Origin: Lentisphaeraceae bacterium
Lineage (GTDB): Bacteria; Verrucomicrobiota; Kiritimatiellia; RFP12; UBA1067
Reading direction: 5' to 3'
Assembly (NCBI GenBank): GCA_004551905.1
Contig: SFPL01000079.1
Coordinates: 1-28,152, forward strand
DNA length: 28,152 bases
The notes under the pieces: generated by a model
Database searches by the model: none
Told to the model about the DNA's origin: nothing
Seen by the model: only the letters and a program-made list of their open reading frames with translations
In this document: positions 1-7,975 of the stretch, piece by piece
How the letters are laid out: every line of letters starts with the position of its first letter
Numbering within the stretch: position 1 is the first letter of the stretch
Program-made: the position numbers and the translations under genes

Positions 1-59
1 GCCTCCTTGCGTTTTTTTGCTTTGCAAGAAAGCATACAGCCAACGCCTGATTTTTTCAA
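1..59 (-). promoter_or_regulatory. Canonical promoter and ribosome binding site for a gene left of the window
   Basis: On the minus strand a -35 box TTGAAA (54-59) is followed by a 17-nt spacer and a -10 box TATGCT (31-36). An AAGGAGG Shine-Dalgarno sequence lies at 2-8, so the start codon should be just past the window edge. This is a classical sigma-70 layout with a leader and a strong SD, unlike the extended -10 sites elsewhere in the window. The gene served cannot be seen. Confidence 0.5.
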
Positions 60-98
60 CCCCCAGCTGAAGCCCGCTCAACAGGCCAATCGCTCAAG

Positions 99-118
99 GC
101 AAAACCTCCCGGTGTTGC
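99..118 (-). other. Stem-loop in the leader downstream of the 146-154 promoter
   Basis: An inverted repeat of 8 bp with one mismatch closes a 4-nt loop (GGGA on the minus strand, a GNRA-type tetraloop). It lies about 20 nt into the transcript expected from the promoter at 146-154. It could be part of a structured leader or a small RNA. No RNA family was recognised. The rest of 1-249 shows no convincing gene. Confidence 0.35.
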
Positions 119-145
119 ACTGGGAACTCGCGCGCGCGTGTTGGT

Positions 146-154
146 ATTATACCA
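146..154 (-). promoter_or_regulatory. Extended -10 promoter TGGTATAAT
   Basis: The minus strand reads TGAATTTTTGGTATAATA, identical over 18 nt to the promoter of the GH2 gene at 15177. No -35 box is visible. No start codon follows at the 6-9 nt distance seen at the other sites, so it should drive a leader of more than 100 nt or a small RNA reading off the left edge. The site TTGGTATTATACCAA is itself a palindrome. Confidence 0.55.
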
Positions 155-249
155 AAAATTCAGTCCGAAGACATTGAAGCCGTTTTGGTCACGAAGAACT
201 GGAGCGGCGAAGACGGCGAGATTCAGCATTGCAGCTCCATTGTTTTCCG

Positions 250-1338
250 CTAAGAACGTAGGAGCTCAAGGGCAATCTCCGCGAGCCGGCGCTCCGACTC
301 CGCCGACCTGGCGGACATCTCCGCACGCACAGTCTCGAAGCCGACGGCGGGGTCGCACGAGCGCGGATCGCGGACGAATTCAGCGAGCGCGGCGGCGAGG
401 CCGTCCACGGAATCAGGGACGAGCCGCCCGTACCTGCCGCCGGCAAGCGCCTCGCGGCTGCCGGGGATGTCGGTGGCAATGACAGGAACCCCTGACTCCA
501 GCGCCTCCATGACCGCAAGCCCAAGGCCTTCCTGCCGCGACGGACTCACCGCCAGGGCAGCGGCGGCAAGGACCGGCGCGGTGTCGTCCATCCAGCCCAT
601 GAAGCGCACCCTGCCGGACAGTCCCAGCGCGGCGGTGCGGCGCTCGAGATCGCTGCGGAGGGGCCCGTCGCCGACGACATCGAGCGAAAGCTCCGGCACC
701 TTCGCGATTGCGTCGAGAAGACGGTCCACCCCCTTCTCCCACGAAAGGCGGCCAACGTAGACGCAGCGCCGCGGATCGCGCGCGGCGGCGGCGCTCGGCG
801 GCTTGCAGGCGCGCGGCAGACGCAGGACCTCGCTGTCGATCCCGAGCTTCAGCCAGGCGTCGTGGACGGAGTTTGAGACCGCAAAGACGCGTTGCGCACG
901 CGCGGCTGACCGGCGCAGGTCGCGGACGATCGCCGGACGCAGCGGACCCGAAAGCCCGATTTCCGGCTCGGAGTGGAGAAACGCCCAGGTCGGCTTCGAC
1001 GAATATCCGCACCACTCCATGCAGCAGCTCGCGCCGTAGACGACGAAGGCGTCGTGTGGAACCCGGCGCGCGAAGAGGAAGCGGAGGCGTCCGAAGGTGG
1101 CGAGGTGGAAAAGCCGCAGGAGGCGTCCCGCCCAGATCGAGCGCACGCGCCAGCGGAAGGCGGGACCGGTCTCGTAGCCGGGCGGCAGGTCGAGCGCGCC
1201 GCAGTCGGCGGCGTGGGGCACGAGCACCTTGACCTCGAAGCCGCGGCGCTCCAGCGCGGCGGCGACCGGCGGGAACGAACTGGCGAGTCCGCCGTGCCCG
1301 AAGCCGACGCCGCAGAAGAGGACGCGCGCGGCGCTCAC
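250..1338 (-). CDS. GT4-family glycosyltransferase
   Basis: This 362-residue protein looks like a cytoplasmic, retaining GT-B glycosyltransferase that moves a sugar from a nucleotide-sugar donor to an envelope or exopolysaccharide acceptor. The N-terminus has the Gly-rich start of GT-B enzymes (CGVGFGHGGLASSF). The C-terminal half has the family 4 signature: a YVGRLSWEKG segment, VVGDGPL, and the E-x7-E stretch EGLGLAVMEALESGVPVIAT. The GTG start at 1338 overlaps the truA stop as GTGA, so the two genes are translationally coupled and share the promoter at 2233. An open frame continues upstream but lies inside truA in another frame. Donor and acceptor cannot be read from the sequence. No terminator was found after the TAG at 250. 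Confidence 0.85.
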   Translation of the reverse strand: MSAARVLFCGVGFGHGGLASSFPPVAAALERRGFEVKVLVPHAADCGALDLPPGYETGPAFRWRVRSIWAGRLLRLFHLATFGRLRFLFARRVPHDAFVVYGASCCMEWCGYSSKPTWAFLHSEPEIGLSGPLRPAIVRDLRRSAARAQRVFAVSNSVHDAWLKLGIDSEVLRLPRACKPPSAAAARDPRRCVYVGRLSWEKGVDRLLDAIAKVPELSLDVVGDGPLRSDLERRTAALGLSGRVRFMGWMDDTAPVLAAAALAVSPSRQEGLGLAVMEALESGVPVIATDIPGSREALAGGRYGRLVPDSVDGLAAALAEFVRDPRSCDPAVGFETVRAEMSARSAESERRLAEIALELLRS

Positions 1339-2225
1339 TTCGGCACCCTTCCGTAGAAGACCTTCCAGAGGAAGAGTCCGCGTGAAGGCGCGGTCTCGAC
1401 GCGGGCGGTGCGCGGCGGATGCTCGGCGAGGAGCTCCTTCACCGCCGCAGGGCGCTCGTTGCCCTTGCCGACGGAGATTAGGAAGCCGACCATCGAGCGC
1501 ACCTGCTTGTAGAGGAAGCCGTCGCCGCGCACGACGAAGACGTAGCGGTGGCCACTCCTGCGCACCTCGAAGGAGAAGATCCTGCGCACGGTAGTCGCCA
1601 GCTCGCGGTTGGGGTTCGCGGCGAAGGAGACGAAGTCGTGGCGGCCGACGAAGTACCGGGCGGCGCGGCGCATCGCCTCGAGGTCGAGCGGCCGGTGGCA
1701 GAAGGTCCAGTACGGCACCAGGTGCGGCGGCAGGATATCCGCCTGGTAGAGCTGGTAGCGGTATTCCTTGCCCTTCGCCGAGAGGCGCGCGTCGAAGTCC
1801 GGCTTCGTGTAGGACGCCTTCAGCACCCTGACCGACTCCGGCAGGCGCGAGTTCAGCGCGCGCACGAGGTTCTTCGGCGGCACCGGCTTTGTGAGCTCGA
1901 AGTGGGCCACGAAGCCGCGGGCGTGCACGCCGGCGTCGGTGCGCGAGGAGCCGTACACCCTGACCGGAGCGCGCTCGATCCACTCCAGCGCCTCCTCCAC
2001 CACCTGCTGTACACCGACGGCGTTTTCCTGGAACTGCCAGCCCGAGAAGCCGGTGCCGTCGTAGGCGATGACGACCTTGTAGCGCCTACGGACATAAGGG
2101 TCTGACCCTTCTGTATTTGTTTTTACTGTATAGGACGCCTCGACTCGCATGTCATGCCCTGGCTCCGCCGGCGCGGCGGAAACGGCGAACGGCGCAGTAG
2201 AGCGCATGGTGTTACTCGGTCTCAC
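1335..2225 (-). CDS. truA: tRNA pseudouridine(38-40) synthase TruA
   Basis: TruA converts uridines 38-40 in the tRNA anticodon arm to pseudouridine in the cytoplasm. The protein has the conserved core: YDGTGFSGWQ, then SSRTDAGVHA with the catalytic Asp (residue 97 from this start), RALNSRLP, and FLYKQVRSMVG near the C-terminus. The core is of normal length. The start is ambiguous. The GTG at 2225 lies 7 nt after a TATAAT box and fits the leaderless pattern of this window, but gives about 48 extra residues before the usual TruA start. An ATG at 2150 with a weak AGGG upstream would shorten this. The extension contains an AT-rich palindrome (2096-2110) that looks inserted. The gene is coupled to the downstream GT4 gene. 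Confidence 0.93.
   Translation of the reverse strand: MRPSNTMRSTAPFAVSAAPAEPGHDMRVEASYTVKTNTEGSDPYVRRRYKVVIAYDGTGFSGWQFQENAVGVQQVVEEALEWIERAPVRVYGSSRTDAGVHARGFVAHFELTKPVPPKNLVRALNSRLPESVRVLKASYTKPDFDARLSAKGKEYRYQLYQADILPPHLVPYWTFCHRPLDLEAMRRAARYFVGRHDFVSFAANPNRELATTVRRIFSFEVRRSGHRYVFVVRGDGFLYKQVRSMVGFLISVGKGNERPAAVKELLAEHPPRTARVETAPSRGLFLWKVFYGRVPK
2096..2110. repeat. Perfect 7-bp palindrome inside the truA N-terminal extension
   Basis: AAGGGTC-T-GACCCTT is a perfect inverted repeat with a 1-nt centre. It sits in a conspicuously AT-rich patch (about 2093-2133) in otherwise GC-rich DNA, just upstream of the conserved start of the TruA fold. It resembles dispersed REP-type palindromes. No transposase gene is nearby. 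Confidence 0.5.
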
Positions 2226-2232
2226 ATCGTGT

Positions 2233-2241
2233 ATTATATCA
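2233..2241 (-). promoter_or_regulatory. Extended -10 promoter of truA (TGATATAAT)
   Basis: TATAAT lies at 2238-2233 on the minus strand with TG at the extended position. The GTG at 2225 follows after 7 nt, so the transcript should start at or beside the start codon. The T-rich stretch just upstream is also the T-tract of the preceding operon's terminator. Confidence 0.7.
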
Positions 2242-2262
2242 AAAGCGGAGGATTCGTCCCCC
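2241..2262 (-). terminator. Probable intrinsic terminator after the DUF6259-like gene
   Basis: On the minus strand GGGGGA-CGAA-TCCTCC forms a 6-bp stem (one G-T wobble) with a 4-nt loop, then GC and TTTT. It begins 5 nt after the stop codon at 2268. Its T-tract abuts the truA promoter, so the operon's end and the next operon's promoter are packed within 30 nt. Confidence 0.5.
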
Positions 2263-2267
2263 GCGCC

Positions 2268-4085
2268 CTACTTCGCCACGGAGATCGGCACCGCCGTCCA
2301 GCTGCGCGGCGGCAGCAGGCCTCTCGCGGCGCCGTCGGGGGTGGCGAGGCTGTAGGACTGCGGGTCGTTCGTCCAGTTGCAGAGCGTCGCCGCTACGCGT
2401 CCCGAGGGCGAGCGCCACACGGAGTGGAACACGGTCGGTAGCACATGCGTCGCGACGGCGTACTCGCCCTTCTTAGAGTAGACGCCGCGGTTGATGAACT
2501 CCACCTTCTTCCGCGCGCACGCCAGCCTGCCGGGTGAAAGCATCTCGCCGTCGAAGAGGAGGTCGAGGTTGGCATGGTGGAAGCGGGCGGTGTCGAGCAT
2601 GAACCGGTAGTCGTCCGGACATTTCGCGGCGCATTCGGAGCGGAAGTTATGGACGGTGGGCTGCAGTCCCCAGACGACGCCGCGCGCGACCTCGACCCGG
2701 AACTGGTCCGGAAAGAGCCTGGGCCAGTCCTTCTCGTCGGTCCAGCGCTCGGACGCGTCCCAGAGCGGATCCCAGGGCAGGATGCCGTCGATCGTCGCGT
2801 AGTTGCCGAATCCGGCATAGGCGCCGTGGTAGATGGCGGGGAACACGGGCACCTTCTCCACCTTCACCTCGCCAGCGCCGGAGAACCGTTCATAGCTCGG
2901 GGCGGTGACGATGAACGAGTCGAACAGCTCGAGGTAGCTTTCGTTGACGTCCTCGGTGCAGAATCCCTTGCCGGGATGCTCGCTCCTGACCGTCCGCACG
3001 AACTTCGCGAAGTCGTCCACCATGTGCCTGCCGCCGCCCTTGGGATGGGTGTGCTCCTTCGACCAGCAGCAGCCGTAGCCGCTGTTGCCGATGCAGTCGA
3101 GGTACTGGGAGTCGAAGCCGCAGTCGAGGACGCGGCGCACCTGGTCGCGCAGGATGGACTGGAACTCCGGTGCCTCGCCGCACATGTCGGCGAGGCGGTG
3201 CCGGTCGAAACGGTTCCACTCCGTGGACTTGAAGGTGCCGTCGGCGCGGCGGCGCACGCAGCGTTCGCCGCCCCTGACCCAGCCGGGGTCGTCGACGTCC
3301 CAGCACATCCCGTTGATATAGGCCTGGCAGTAGATTCCGCTCCTGTTCAGCCGCCTTACCCCGGCGCGAAAATTCTCCTCGCCTTCGCGCGGCGGCCAGT
3401 AGAACGGGTAGCCGGTGTCGTAGGGCGGGGTGTGCCACCAGTACCAGCTCAGCGCCGCAGGCGTGCCGGAATCCTGCTGGAACTTCTCGATCGGCGGAAT
3501 GACGATGTCGCTCGACCGCCGGTTCCAGAACCACATCGACACCTCGCGAAGACGGCCGAAGTCGCGGGCGCGGGCCTGTCGGAGCCATGGCTCGTCCTTC
3601 ACGACGTCGCGATAGGCCTTCGCCGCCTCGAACCATCCGCCGCGGAAGCGCACCACCATCGTCTCGAACGGGATCTTCGGCGAGTCGCCTTCGTCGTCGG
3701 TCGGGTCGTACACCGACTCGAGCGTGGCTTCGTCCTTGCCGGGACCGGCCTTCGCCCTCAGCCGCGTCGCGTATTGCCGCGCCCCCTTCTGGACCATGGC
3801 CACCGAGTCGCCGCCGTCGGCGCAAAGCACCGCGAGCATCCGGTAGGTCATGCCCCAGCCGGGACGGCACTCGACGATCTCCTCCCCCGCCTTCTTCGCC
3901 GACCAGTCCGGGAACCTGATCTCGCCCACCGAGTGCGGCACCAGCAGCGAAGAGTCCTTCGAGACCCTGACCGTGACCGAGGTGACGACCACGCCTCCGG
4001 CCGGCGCAGCGGTGGCGGCGGTGGCGGCCGAGAGCGCCGCCGCGCAAACTATAGCGGAGAGCATGAACCTGGTTTCAGTCTTCAT
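2268..4085 (-). CDS. Secreted DUF6259-like glycosidase-related protein
   Basis: This 605-residue protein has an N-terminal signal peptide: KTETR, then an Ala-rich hydrophobic stretch to about residue 27 ending ATAAPA. I place it with DUF6259-type proteins, which are predicted (beta/alpha)8 barrels associated with glycan breakdown. Visible features are many Trp/Tyr residues typical of carbohydrate binding (SWYWWHTPPYDTGYPFYWPP), an acidic segment QYLDCIGNSG, and a GFCTEDVNE segment with candidate catalytic acids. The substrate is unknown. The gene is last in the RRM-SIS-hydrolase operon, 20 nt after the previous stop, with AAGGA about 12 nt before the ATG. It ends at a probable terminator. The family assignment is from memory and moderate; secretion is well supported. 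Confidence 0.7.
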   Translation of the reverse strand: MKTETRFMLSAIVCAAALSAATAATAAPAGGVVVTSVTVRVSKDSSLLVPHSVGEIRFPDWSAKKAGEEIVECRPGWGMTYRMLAVLCADGGDSVAMVQKGARQYATRLRAKAGPGKDEATLESVYDPTDDEGDSPKIPFETMVVRFRGGWFEAAKAYRDVVKDEPWLRQARARDFGRLREVSMWFWNRRSSDIVIPPIEKFQQDSGTPAALSWYWWHTPPYDTGYPFYWPPREGEENFRAGVRRLNRSGIYCQAYINGMCWDVDDPGWVRGGERCVRRRADGTFKSTEWNRFDRHRLADMCGEAPEFQSILRDQVRRVLDCGFDSQYLDCIGNSGYGCCWSKEHTHPKGGGRHMVDDFAKFVRTVRSEHPGKGFCTEDVNESYLELFDSFIVTAPSYERFSGAGEVKVEKVPVFPAIYHGAYAGFGNYATIDGILPWDPLWDASERWTDEKDWPRLFPDQFRVEVARGVVWGLQPTVHNFRSECAAKCPDDYRFMLDTARFHHANLDLLFDGEMLSPGRLACARKKVEFINRGVYSKKGEYAVATHVLPTVFHSVWRSPSGRVAATLCNWTNDPQSYSLATPDGAARGLLPPRSWTAVPISVAK

Positions 4086-4105
4086 GGCCTTGGCTGTCCT
4101 TCTTT

Positions 4106-5758
4106 CTATGCATGTATCCGCAGCAGCGCCGCGGGGTCTGAAAGATCGTTCGGCGAGGAGATGGAGTCGAGGAGCCTGCCGTCGACGACAAGCCTTCCGT
4201 CCACGAAGCCGCATGCGGCGGAGACGTCCCGCTCCTCGCCGCCCGCAAGGTCGCGCGCAGTCACCGCCTTCGGCCGCGCCCCGAACCCGCCGAGGGACAG
4301 CGCATGGAAGCGTCCGAACACGCCGACAGGCGCACCGGCCAACGCCGTGCGCGGCAGTTCGATCTCCACGTCCGCCGCCGGTACGCGGCAGCCGTGCACG
4401 GCGTCAACCCGCGGCAGCGCGGCGACGGCGAAGGCGCCGTTCGGATGGAGCATCGCCGCAACGAACGGGACGCCCTCGCCCGCGTCGACGACGCGCGGAA
4501 AGGAAGCGAGACCGCGGACGACGGCAGCCGGGGCGGTCTGGGGGATGGTGCGGCCGTACACAGGGCGATACCAGGTGTCGTCGGAAGTGAAGCTCCAGTT
4601 GTCGGTCAGCGTCGCGTCAGTTCGCCGCGTGGGGAAGTCCTTTCGCGAGCGGAACGGCGGCGCGAGACGCTGCCAGGCGATGGCGCGGACGACTTCGCCA
4701 GTGCGGCGGTGGCGGAAGAGGACGTCGCGCCCGGCCTTGTCAGGCCAGTTCGCCGCGCGCATCACCCCGAGCGAACAGCCGAGCGCCGCGCCGAGATAGG
4801 GCATGTCCTCGACGTTGACATAGGCGCTGCCGCCGACGCGCTCGGCGATGCGCAGCAGCACCTGCGTGCGCTCAAGCGCCTGCGGAACGAGGAGCGGCTC
4901 GGTCATGTCGTAGATGCGGAAGACGTCCGAGAAAGCCAGCAGCGCCTCGGCGTGCCTGCGCACGCGCTCGTCGAAGCCTGGGTCGCCTTCGCAGCGTCCG
5001 CCGGCACTCGCCACCGCGTCGCGCCCGTCGACCTTCTCCACCCTCACGCCGTTCATCGGCACACCGAGGGTGCGGCAGTGCTCCACCAGCATTCCAGGCG
5101 CGAGCTCGCGCGCAAGTTCGCTCATCCTGCGGCGGTACTCGATGTCGCCGTCGCGCGCGCCCCAGTCCACCTTGAGATAGGCGACACCAGCCTCGCCGCA
5201 CCATTCCATCTTGCGCCGGAGCTCGTCGTACACCCTTTCGCGCGGCAGGTTGAACGTCCAGTTCTCTCCAACGGACTGCGGCGACACCCACAGGCCAAGC
5301 CCACGCCAACCCAAGTCGCGCACCCGCTTGACGAGCTCCTTCAGCCTGTCGGCTGGCGAACCTCCGAAGGACTGGAACCTCTGCGCGTTCAGGACCATCG
5401 ATCCGTAGGGCTTGGTTTCACCCGGCGGGAGGCCGAAGTCTACGTCCCACCCGTCGTCCAGGAGAAAATTCATCTCGCCGCGCGATTCTGGATAAAGCGA
5501 GCGCGCCCAGCCTATCGGTTTGCGGAAAAGCACCTGCTCGCAAAGATTGTCGCGCACGCCAACCGCCCCCTGGTCACCGGGAAAGACGATATCCCCGGCG
5601 GCGCGGTGGGCGGCGAGCGTCCGCGCCTGCGTCGCCCAGGTGCACCAGTAGTTCGGCGTGGGCGCGGCCGGCGGTCGCCGCGCCGCGCCGCCGAGCGCCG
5701 CGCCGGCGGATGCGGCGGCGGCAGCGGCAATGAACTCTCGACGAGAGGATAACGGCAT
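4106..5758 (-). CDS. Tat-exported glycoside hydrolase-like protein (clan GH-D-like barrel)
   Basis: This 550-residue protein begins with a twin-arginine signal (SSRREFI, residues 4-10) followed by an Ala-rich hydrophobic region, so it is probably exported folded. The middle resembles alpha-galactosidase-type TIM barrels of GH27/GH36: a DDGW motif at 101-104, a GLGLWVSPQ strand, and YLKVDWG with a candidate nucleophile Asp198. A candidate acid/base is less clear, perhaps in RIYDMTEP. The C-terminal third looks like a beta-sandwich. The start at 5758 is favoured by the Tat motif. It begins 5 nt after the SIS gene's stop with no clear SD, suggesting coupled translation. Activity and substrate are inference. 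Confidence 0.65.
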   Translation of the reverse strand: MPLSSRREFIAAAAAASAGAALGGAARRPPAAPTPNYWCTWATQARTLAAHRAAGDIVFPGDQGAVGVRDNLCEQVLFRKPIGWARSLYPESRGEMNFLLDDGWDVDFGLPPGETKPYGSMVLNAQRFQSFGGSPADRLKELVKRVRDLGWRGLGLWVSPQSVGENWTFNLPRERVYDELRRKMEWCGEAGVAYLKVDWGARDGDIEYRRRMSELARELAPGMLVEHCRTLGVPMNGVRVEKVDGRDAVASAGGRCEGDPGFDERVRRHAEALLAFSDVFRIYDMTEPLLVPQALERTQVLLRIAERVGGSAYVNVEDMPYLGAALGCSLGVMRAANWPDKAGRDVLFRHRRTGEVVRAIAWQRLAPPFRSRKDFPTRRTDATLTDNWSFTSDDTWYRPVYGRTIPQTAPAAVVRGLASFPRVVDAGEGVPFVAAMLHPNGAFAVAALPRVDAVHGCRVPAADVEIELPRTALAGAPVGVFGRFHALSLGGFGARPKAVTARDLAGGEERDVSAACGFVDGRLVVDGRLLDSISSPNDLSDPAALLRIHA

Positions 5759-5763
5759 GGCGG

Positions 5764-7545
5764 CTATTTCAGACGCTCCAGCGCCACCTGCACGGCGCTC
5801 GGCTCCTCGCGCCCGGACCAGTCCTGCGACCGCACCCACTCCTCAGCTGCAAAGAGCCGCTCGGCCGCCTCCTCGTAGGAGACGCCGCCGAGCTCCACCA
5901 GCAGGCGGATGCCGCGGTCGACGAGCTTCTTGCAGGAGATCGACACGTGGCTCATCCAGTTGCCGGTCACGCGGCCAAGGCAGGTCATGGTGCCGGTCGA
6001 AAGGCAGTTGAAGGACAGCTTGACCGCCAGGTGGCGCCAGATCTCGAGCGCCGACGGCTCGATGGGAATCGAGAAGTCCATCTCCACCCTCTCAGGCCAG
6101 GCGGAGGCGAGAGAAGCCGCGGCTTCGCGGTATGCCGGAGAGTCGTCCGGGAAGCGAACCGTCACTGCGGCAGCGCGCGGCAGGCCGGCGATGCGCTCGG
6201 GGGCTGGCTCGCTGCCGATCATGTAGGTGACGAGGTCGGAGTAGCTGATCGCGGGCGGATGGTCGATGAACTTCTGCGGCATTTTCAGCGAGGCAGCGTC
6301 GGCGGCGGTGAACTCGAGGCAGCGCGGACGGCGGCGGAGCATCTCGCTCCAGCACTCGGCGGTCGAGTGGAGCGGGTTTTTGACGAACGCCCAGCTCTGC
6401 GGCAGGCCGCGCTCGCGGCTCGAGCGTAGCGGCGGAATCATGAAAGTCGGACCGCGCTCGGTGTTGTCCGTGAAGAGGTCCAGCATGCAGCGGTCGGCGA
6501 TGTACGTCACCCTTCCGCCGGCGCGGTAGACGCCGGTCTCGAACTCGATCTCGCGGGCGATCATCGCGCGGCCGGCCGGGGACTCGAGCGCGGCAAGCAG
6601 CCGCTCGAACGCCACCGTGTAGTCGGGCGCAGTCTCGCGCGCGAACCGCGGAATGACGCGGGCGAGCGCGGCCTCGAGCGCGCAGGAGCAGAGCAGCTGC
6701 TCGGATGTCGTCGCCTGCATGCGCGTCGACCCGGCGACGGACATCGACCCGCAGTAGAGGTCGATCACCGTGACGTTCGGGTCGTCGATCGCCTCGCGGC
6801 AGCGGTCGAGGTAGCCGCGCAGCAGATAGGCGGGGTTGTTGAAGACGAGGAAGCACCTGGCCCCGTGCTCGGACGCGTAGCGGAGAGTCCCCAGCACCGA
6901 GCTGGTCTCGCCGCCTTCGGTGATGGCGACGAACGTGTCGCCGCGCTTCACGCCGAGCGCCGCGGCCTGGCGCCGCCCGCCCTCGGCGAAGTCCTCGAAG
7001 AACTCGACGGACTTGATGAGCGCGAAGTCGCCGCCGGTCATGATCGACGCGGCGCGGTCGGCGAGAGCGCGCTCGGCGGGGGAGAGCTCGGCGGCGCGGC
7101 GGTGGAAGAAGTCGCGCCACATCGACTCGAGCAGGATGGAGAGACGGCCGGTGGCGCCGCAGCCGGAGAAGACGATGCGCCCGTCCGGCGAGCGCAGGGC
7201 GTCGGCCATGGCGCCGACGAGCGAGTCGAACTCCTTCGACGCGAATACATGCCGCATCGTGATGGGAATCTGGCGGTCGCCGCGCTGGAGGCACTGGACG
7301 CCGGCGACGACGGAGCGCTTGAAGTCCTCCTCGAGCGTCGCGGTGATCGGGTTGGACTGCTCGGTCGGCAAAAAGCCCAGGTGGAACTGCTTCTCATCCT
7401 CGATGAACTGGCGCGCCGCCTCCCTGGCGGCGGCGGAGCACTCAAAACCGGAGGCGGACATCGCGGCCATCGTCGTTGCTGCAGCGGTGAAGAGAGAAAA
7501 GGCGGAGAACCAAAGGCTCTCCGCTGTCTTTGAACTGAAGTTCAT
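5764..7545 (-). CDS. Large SIS-domain protein, MurQ/GCKR-like
   Basis: This 593-residue protein contains MurQ-like motifs. It has LPTEQSNP (59-66, compare TEQRNP in MurQ), a sugar-phosphate loop FSGCGATGRLSILLE (126-140), KSVEFFED around Glu181, ITEGGETSSVLG, and AGSTRMQATTSEQLL (271-285). MurQ cleaves the lactyl ether of N-acetylmuramate 6-phosphate. Glu140 and Glu181 sit near the positions expected for catalytic residues. At about 300 residues MurQ is half this size; the second half looks like another SIS-type domain, as in glucokinase regulatory protein. The start at 7545 has GAAGGG 8 nt upstream, but leaves an unusual hydrophobic N-terminus (residues 11-30) for a cytoplasmic enzyme. It lies 21 nt after the RRM gene and ahead of two exported hydrolase-like proteins, suggesting sugar-phosphate handling after uptake. 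Confidence 0.75.
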   Translation of the reverse strand: MNFSSKTAESLWFSAFSLFTAAATTMAAMSASGFECSAAAREAARQFIEDEKQFHLGFLPTEQSNPITATLEEDFKRSVVAGVQCLQRGDRQIPITMRHVFASKEFDSLVGAMADALRSPDGRIVFSGCGATGRLSILLESMWRDFFHRRAAELSPAERALADRAASIMTGGDFALIKSVEFFEDFAEGGRRQAAALGVKRGDTFVAITEGGETSSVLGTLRYASEHGARCFLVFNNPAYLLRGYLDRCREAIDDPNVTVIDLYCGSMSVAGSTRMQATTSEQLLCSCALEAALARVIPRFARETAPDYTVAFERLLAALESPAGRAMIAREIEFETGVYRAGGRVTYIADRCMLDLFTDNTERGPTFMIPPLRSSRERGLPQSWAFVKNPLHSTAECWSEMLRRRPRCLEFTAADAASLKMPQKFIDHPPAISYSDLVTYMIGSEPAPERIAGLPRAAAVTVRFPDDSPAYREAAASLASAWPERVEMDFSIPIEPSALEIWRHLAVKLSFNCLSTGTMTCLGRVTGNWMSHVSISCKKLVDRGIRLLVELGGVSYEEAAERLFAAEEWVRSQDWSGREEPSAVQVALERLK

Positions 7546-7566
7546 CTATCGCCCTTCAAGGACGGC

Positions 7567-7905
7567 TTACCAGCGAGACTCGCGGCGCGGGCCGCGGTCG
7601 CCATAGCCGCCACGGCCGCCGAAACCGCTGCGGCCGCCGCCAAAACCGCCGCGCTCTTCGCGGGGCTTGGGTTGCGATTCGTTGACGCGCACGGTGCGCC
7701 CGTCGAGCTCGTGTCCGTTCAGCGCGTCAATCGCAGCCTGCGCCTGAGCGGCGTCGGGCATCGTGACGAAGCCGAATCCCTTGCTGCGACCGGTCATGCG
7801 ATCGGTGACAACGCGAACGGCGGTAACTTCGCCATACTGCGCGAACGCCGCCTTCAGACCATCGTCGGTCGTCGCGTACGCGAGGTTACCAACATAGATT
7901 TCCAT
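7567..7905 (-). CDS. RRM-domain RNA-binding protein with Gly/Arg-rich tail
   Basis: This 112-residue protein is a single RNA recognition motif: RNP2 IYVGNL at residues 3-8, RNP1 KGFGFVTM near residue 43, then a Gly/Arg-rich tail with FGGR repeats from about residue 85. Similar small proteins in cyanobacteria and other bacteria bind single-stranded RNA and some are cold-inducible. The start at 7905 is set by the RRM beginning and by AAGGA about 11 nt upstream; an upstream extension would be non-conserved. Unlike other first genes in this window, it has a real leader of about 64 nt with an SD and a stem-loop. No terminator separates it from the SIS gene 21 nt downstream. Confidence 0.9.
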   Translation of the reverse strand: MEIYVGNLAYATTDDGLKAAFAQYGEVTAVRVVTDRMTGRSKGFGFVTMPDAAQAQAAIDALNGHELDGRTVRVNESQPKPREERGGFGGGRSGFGGRGGYGDRGPRRESRW

Positions 7906-7943
7906 CTGATCTTTTTCCTTCTTTGTTTTTGTTCGTCCGCCGC

Positions 7944-7959
7944 GAAGGCACCCGCCTTC
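7944..7959 (-). promoter_or_regulatory. Stem-loop in the 5' leader of the RRM gene
   Basis: GAAGGC-GGGT-GCCTTC forms a perfect 6-bp stem with a 4-nt loop, near the 5' end of the expected leader (start near 7969, ATG at 7905). It could modulate translation or mRNA stability, possibly by autoregulation; this is inference. Confidence 0.4.
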
Positions 7960-7975
7960 TCCGGCGAACACGCAG

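Noticed and set aside
1339..1983. Upstream extension of the GT4 open frame
   Set aside because: It overlaps truA in another frame and looks like an Arg/Pro-rich shadow; the GT-B fold begins at the GTG at 1338.
2574..4799. Long plus-strand open frame (741 codons)
   Set aside because: It is antisense to two well-supported secreted proteins with signal peptides, shows no recognisable domain, and arises because GC-rich codons leave few stops on the opposite strand.
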